Of a DNA stretch of 64,000 bases, positions 61,370 through 64,000 are shown piece after piece (positions within the stretch are counted from its first letter, which is position 1; each line of letters begins with the position of its first letter). Both the position numbers and the translations under genes were made by a program. This DNA comes from Archilochus colubris (lineage: Eukaryota; Chordata; Aves; Apodiformes; Trochilidae). The stretch is from the NCBI GenBank assembly GCA_023079485.1, contig CM041090.1:7748519-7812518 (forward strand), given 5' to 3'. The notes under the pieces are model-generated. The model was not told where the DNA came from, did not search any database, and saw only the letters and a list, made by a program, of their open reading frames with translations.

Positions 61370-61621
61370 TTTGGAGCTGCAGCATGTGTACTGGATCTGG
61401 CTGTTGCTTGGGCACCTATGTCTGCAAGAGGTGATAAGTGAGCCTTTACATCAATTTTTTAATTACTGTTTTCTCCTCCCTTTATTTATTAAACTGTTTT
61501 CATTTCGACCCACAAGTTTGTCTCATTTTTGCTCTTCCAGTTCTCCCCCTCATCCCTCTGAGGGGAAGGAAGCAAAGCAGCTGGTGGCTGCTCATCTGCT
61601 AAACTGGGTCAACCAACTACA
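61370..61621 (+). mobile_element. 5'-truncated LTR, same type as the 27.1-27.7 kb copy (+)
   Basis: The segment matches the R/U5 half of the same LTR type: 'CTGGATCTGGCTGTTGCTTG' (about 61391-61410), 'TTATTAAACTGTTTTCATTT' (about 61487-61506), then 'CGACCCACAAGTTTGTCTCA', 'TTTTTGCTCTTCCAGTTCTC' and an end at 'CTGGGTCAACCAACTACA' (about 61604-61621). The homologous block in the other copy is at 27546-27660. U3 is missing, and no retroviral genes are next to it. It lies about 34 kb from the first copy in the same orientation, so the two are best read as separate insertions, not one provirus. Confidence 0.7.
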
Positions 61622-64000
61622 CTATGGCATCAGGAAAAGGAGCAAAACACAATTTCTTGGTATGTCATTATCTGAGAAATACCACATTTTGCCTTTAAGT
61701 AACACTACAGGACTAAGAAACAATCCATTTTGGTAATTTTGAAGACACATACAAAGACAGACTGCTGTGCTCATTGCATTGCTTCCAAGCTTGACCCAAA
61801 GCCAGGTTCAGCTACATGGACTTCCCAACAGATTATATTCCAGGTCCTACAGAACTCAAAGTTCACAGAACAGAAGTCTACGTGCAGAGAGAACACTTAG
61901 TTTGCACTGCACACCCACAACCAAACCAAACAAAAAAAAAGCATTCAATTTTTGCAGAACTTAACCTGCTTATATTTTCCAAGCGAATTCTTTGTAACAC
62001 TTTCTGCTTTGCCTGAGAACTGCTAAAGCATAATGCAAATTTTAAACAATACAGATGTCAAAACAAGTCCTGGTAATAGGGCTATTTCAATTGTAGTTTT
62101 TTTTCCTGATAAAGCAGTTTCAAATCTATTCTTTTTTCTTTTTTTTTAACTATTTAATGTAAGAAAAATCCTGTTTTCCACCTGATACTTATAATAAAGA
62201 TCTGCTATTTTTGGCTGCAAATGATAGTGTTACAAAGTCATTCTTTTAAACACTGCAGTTGAGGCAGTCTGACAGAAAAGTGGTATGGATAGTATTCTAG
62301 TTTGTGTATCAACAGGTGAATCTCATGGTGTGTTTTCTGAAGGCAGACTTATCAGCAAGATGAGGGGAAATGAAATATAGTTGTCTATTCAGAGTCTCTA
62401 CTTTCAGGGAAAAAAATATCCTTCAGCTTCTTATGTGAATGCATCTTCCTACCACAGTCACCAAAAAAGAAAATAATAATTGTAAAATATTAGTTGCATT
62501 GTAATCAATTAATCAAATGTCACTGAAGGTTCATATTATATGTTTAAGGTATTATGAAGACAGGTTTTAAAGCAAAGGAAGACAAAACCCAATCATACGC
62601 TTATACACTGCTCAAAACTAAAGATTTAGGAGAATCCATGAAGGAATTAAAATTATCCATGAAGTTTTTTTGAACAGGTATGTATAGGTACTCACATGGG
62701 ACAAAAACAGCAAAGAGAAAATAAACTTCAGAGAAAGTCTGAAACTGCTAGAAATAATTTTTATCTTAAGGATTGACTGACAGTAGCGCTGAAATACCAG
62801 CAAAGGAACTGTTTGTCTGGTTCTGCTGGCACTGAGACAAGAAATACTTGGTGCAGCACTCATAAATAAGCAGATGAAGATCAGAAAAACATGTCTCTTA
62901 TTCTCCTCACACATGTATCAGTCTGCAAGGGTCCATGTTTTTCGCTAAAAAAATAATTTTTGTCTGTAGATTAAATTTAAACCACATTGGCACACTACTC
63001 TAACTTTGTTTTACACGGATTTAATCTACTCTCAAGGTACTGACAAGGTCAGAGAATGCTACCTACCTGCAACCTAGAAATTGCTTTTCAAATTAATAAA
63101 AATATGTGCTGTATAGATCATTATTCTGGCAAGAATACAAACAATTTAGTAAACAACATTTCAAGCATCAGTATTTGAAATGGACTGTAACAATTAACCA
63201 ACACAGAGAAGCAAGACTGAACAGAGAACAGGAAGCCAAGTAATCCCCCTGGAGAAGTAGTACAATTATTGGGTTAAAAAAGGCAAGTTGAAGGATTTGG
63301 ACACATAGATTGTTGTTCAGGATATCATCCCTGAACTCCTGCAAATATTTCAATGGAACTATGAACAACCACCAAAAAATTAACCCTACTGCAACACCTT
63401 GCTCTTTACAGATCAGAATCATTTTTACATTGAGATTTTTCTATACAGTTCACAAAACCTTATGACAAATGACTCCATGATACAGTTTCCATCCAGACTG
63501 AAGGGGGTAAACGTAGTAAACAAACTCAGAAATTCACCTCTCTCTTAACCCATGCACCAAATCCATCCATCTCACCTGCAGGCCTCCCTCTCTTTTGCAG
63601 ACTGAAGATTCTCTCATCTTTCTAATACATAAAGGCATTTTTTTCCTATGGACCACTTAGGGATATATAGAGGCCAGGACCCCAAAGGAGAAGTTGTGGG
63701 TGCAGTTCAGGAATAGGCTCCACAGCACAACGTGTTACACCAAGACCCAGCATTCCAAGACAGTGCCCCCAAACATGCTTTCAGATCCATTACAAGGGGC
63801 CAGCATCCAAGATGTAAGATATACACAGATTACCAGTTTCTATGGGACCTAATATTTTCCTTCCAAGTCCTTTTTGACTACCTGGCAAAGAGCAACCATT
63901 ATTTTTTTGTTACATCATATTTGTCTAAGAAGCCAAAACATTTCATTTCCTGAGTACAAGAAAGTCTATTTAAAAGATCGCTCATACTTTTTTTCCCCCC
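61622..64000. other. Unique AT-rich non-coding DNA
   Basis: Nothing recognised except a T-rich patch near 62128-62148. Open frames up to 98 codons (62618-62914, -) lack any motif. The window ends in a pyrimidine run that continues past the edge. Confidence 0.55.

Noticed and set aside
1..64000. Search for tRNA, rRNA, snRNA, CRISPR, integron, operon or toxin-antitoxin structure
   Set aside because: None found. The repeat content is vertebrate (avian), so bacterial-type systems are not expected.

Overview
This window looks like AT-rich, CpG-poor intergenic or deep-intronic DNA from a bird. The evidence is the repeat content. I see seven copies of the CR1 (chicken repeat 1) non-LTR retrotransposon, several carrying the typical avian CR1 3' end that reads as the ATTCTATGAT-type octamer tail. 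I also see two long terminal repeats of a type common in neoavian genomes, and several very old MIR/amniote-SINE-like relics. No host protein-coding exon, tRNA, rRNA, CRISPR array, operon or CpG island could be supported. All convincing protein similarity in the window belongs to CR1 ORF2 (reverse transcriptase and C-terminal region).

Layout. 1-8520 is unique AT-rich DNA. 8523-8616 is an A/C-rich low-complexity tract ending in a G-rich run. 8762-9207 is a 5'-truncated CR1 (+). 10085-11970 is the best CR1 copy (+), with a 250-codon open stretch covering the RT palm. It is followed after about 60 bp by an opposed CR1 tail (-) at 12031-12193. 12200-16600 is unique. 16600-17240 is an older CR1 (-) of a different 3'-end type. 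17245-27106 is unique DNA with a microsatellite and one weak SINE relic. 27107-27660 is a nearly complete solo LTR (+). 27661-38697 is unique with two MIR-like relics. 38698-39620 is a CR1 (-) with an open 190-codon C-terminal ORF2 fragment. 39621-44636 holds a well-matched MIR-like relic near 40155-40346. 44637-46070 is a broken CR1 (-) that reaches into the RT domain. 46071-55064 is unique with two MIR-like relics and a hairpin. 55065-55336 is a short CR1 3' end (+). 55337-61369 holds another MIR-like relic. 61370-61621 is a 5'-truncated LTR of the same type as the first. The rest is unique.

Nothing here works together as a gene system. The elements are independent, dead insertions of different ages. 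I did not find a previously undescribed biological system. The most notable observations are the tail-to-tail CR1 pair, the open RT fragment with an altered catalytic-box residue (FTDD), the set of ancient SINE relics that may mark conserved non-coding elements, and a few local structures (17-bp hairpin, G-quadruplex-like run, triple tandem repeat, 23-bp duplication).

Limits: repeat families are named from memory of their consensus sequences, without alignment. Boundaries are approximate to about 10-40 bp. Unannotated conserved non-coding elements or single small exons could be missed.
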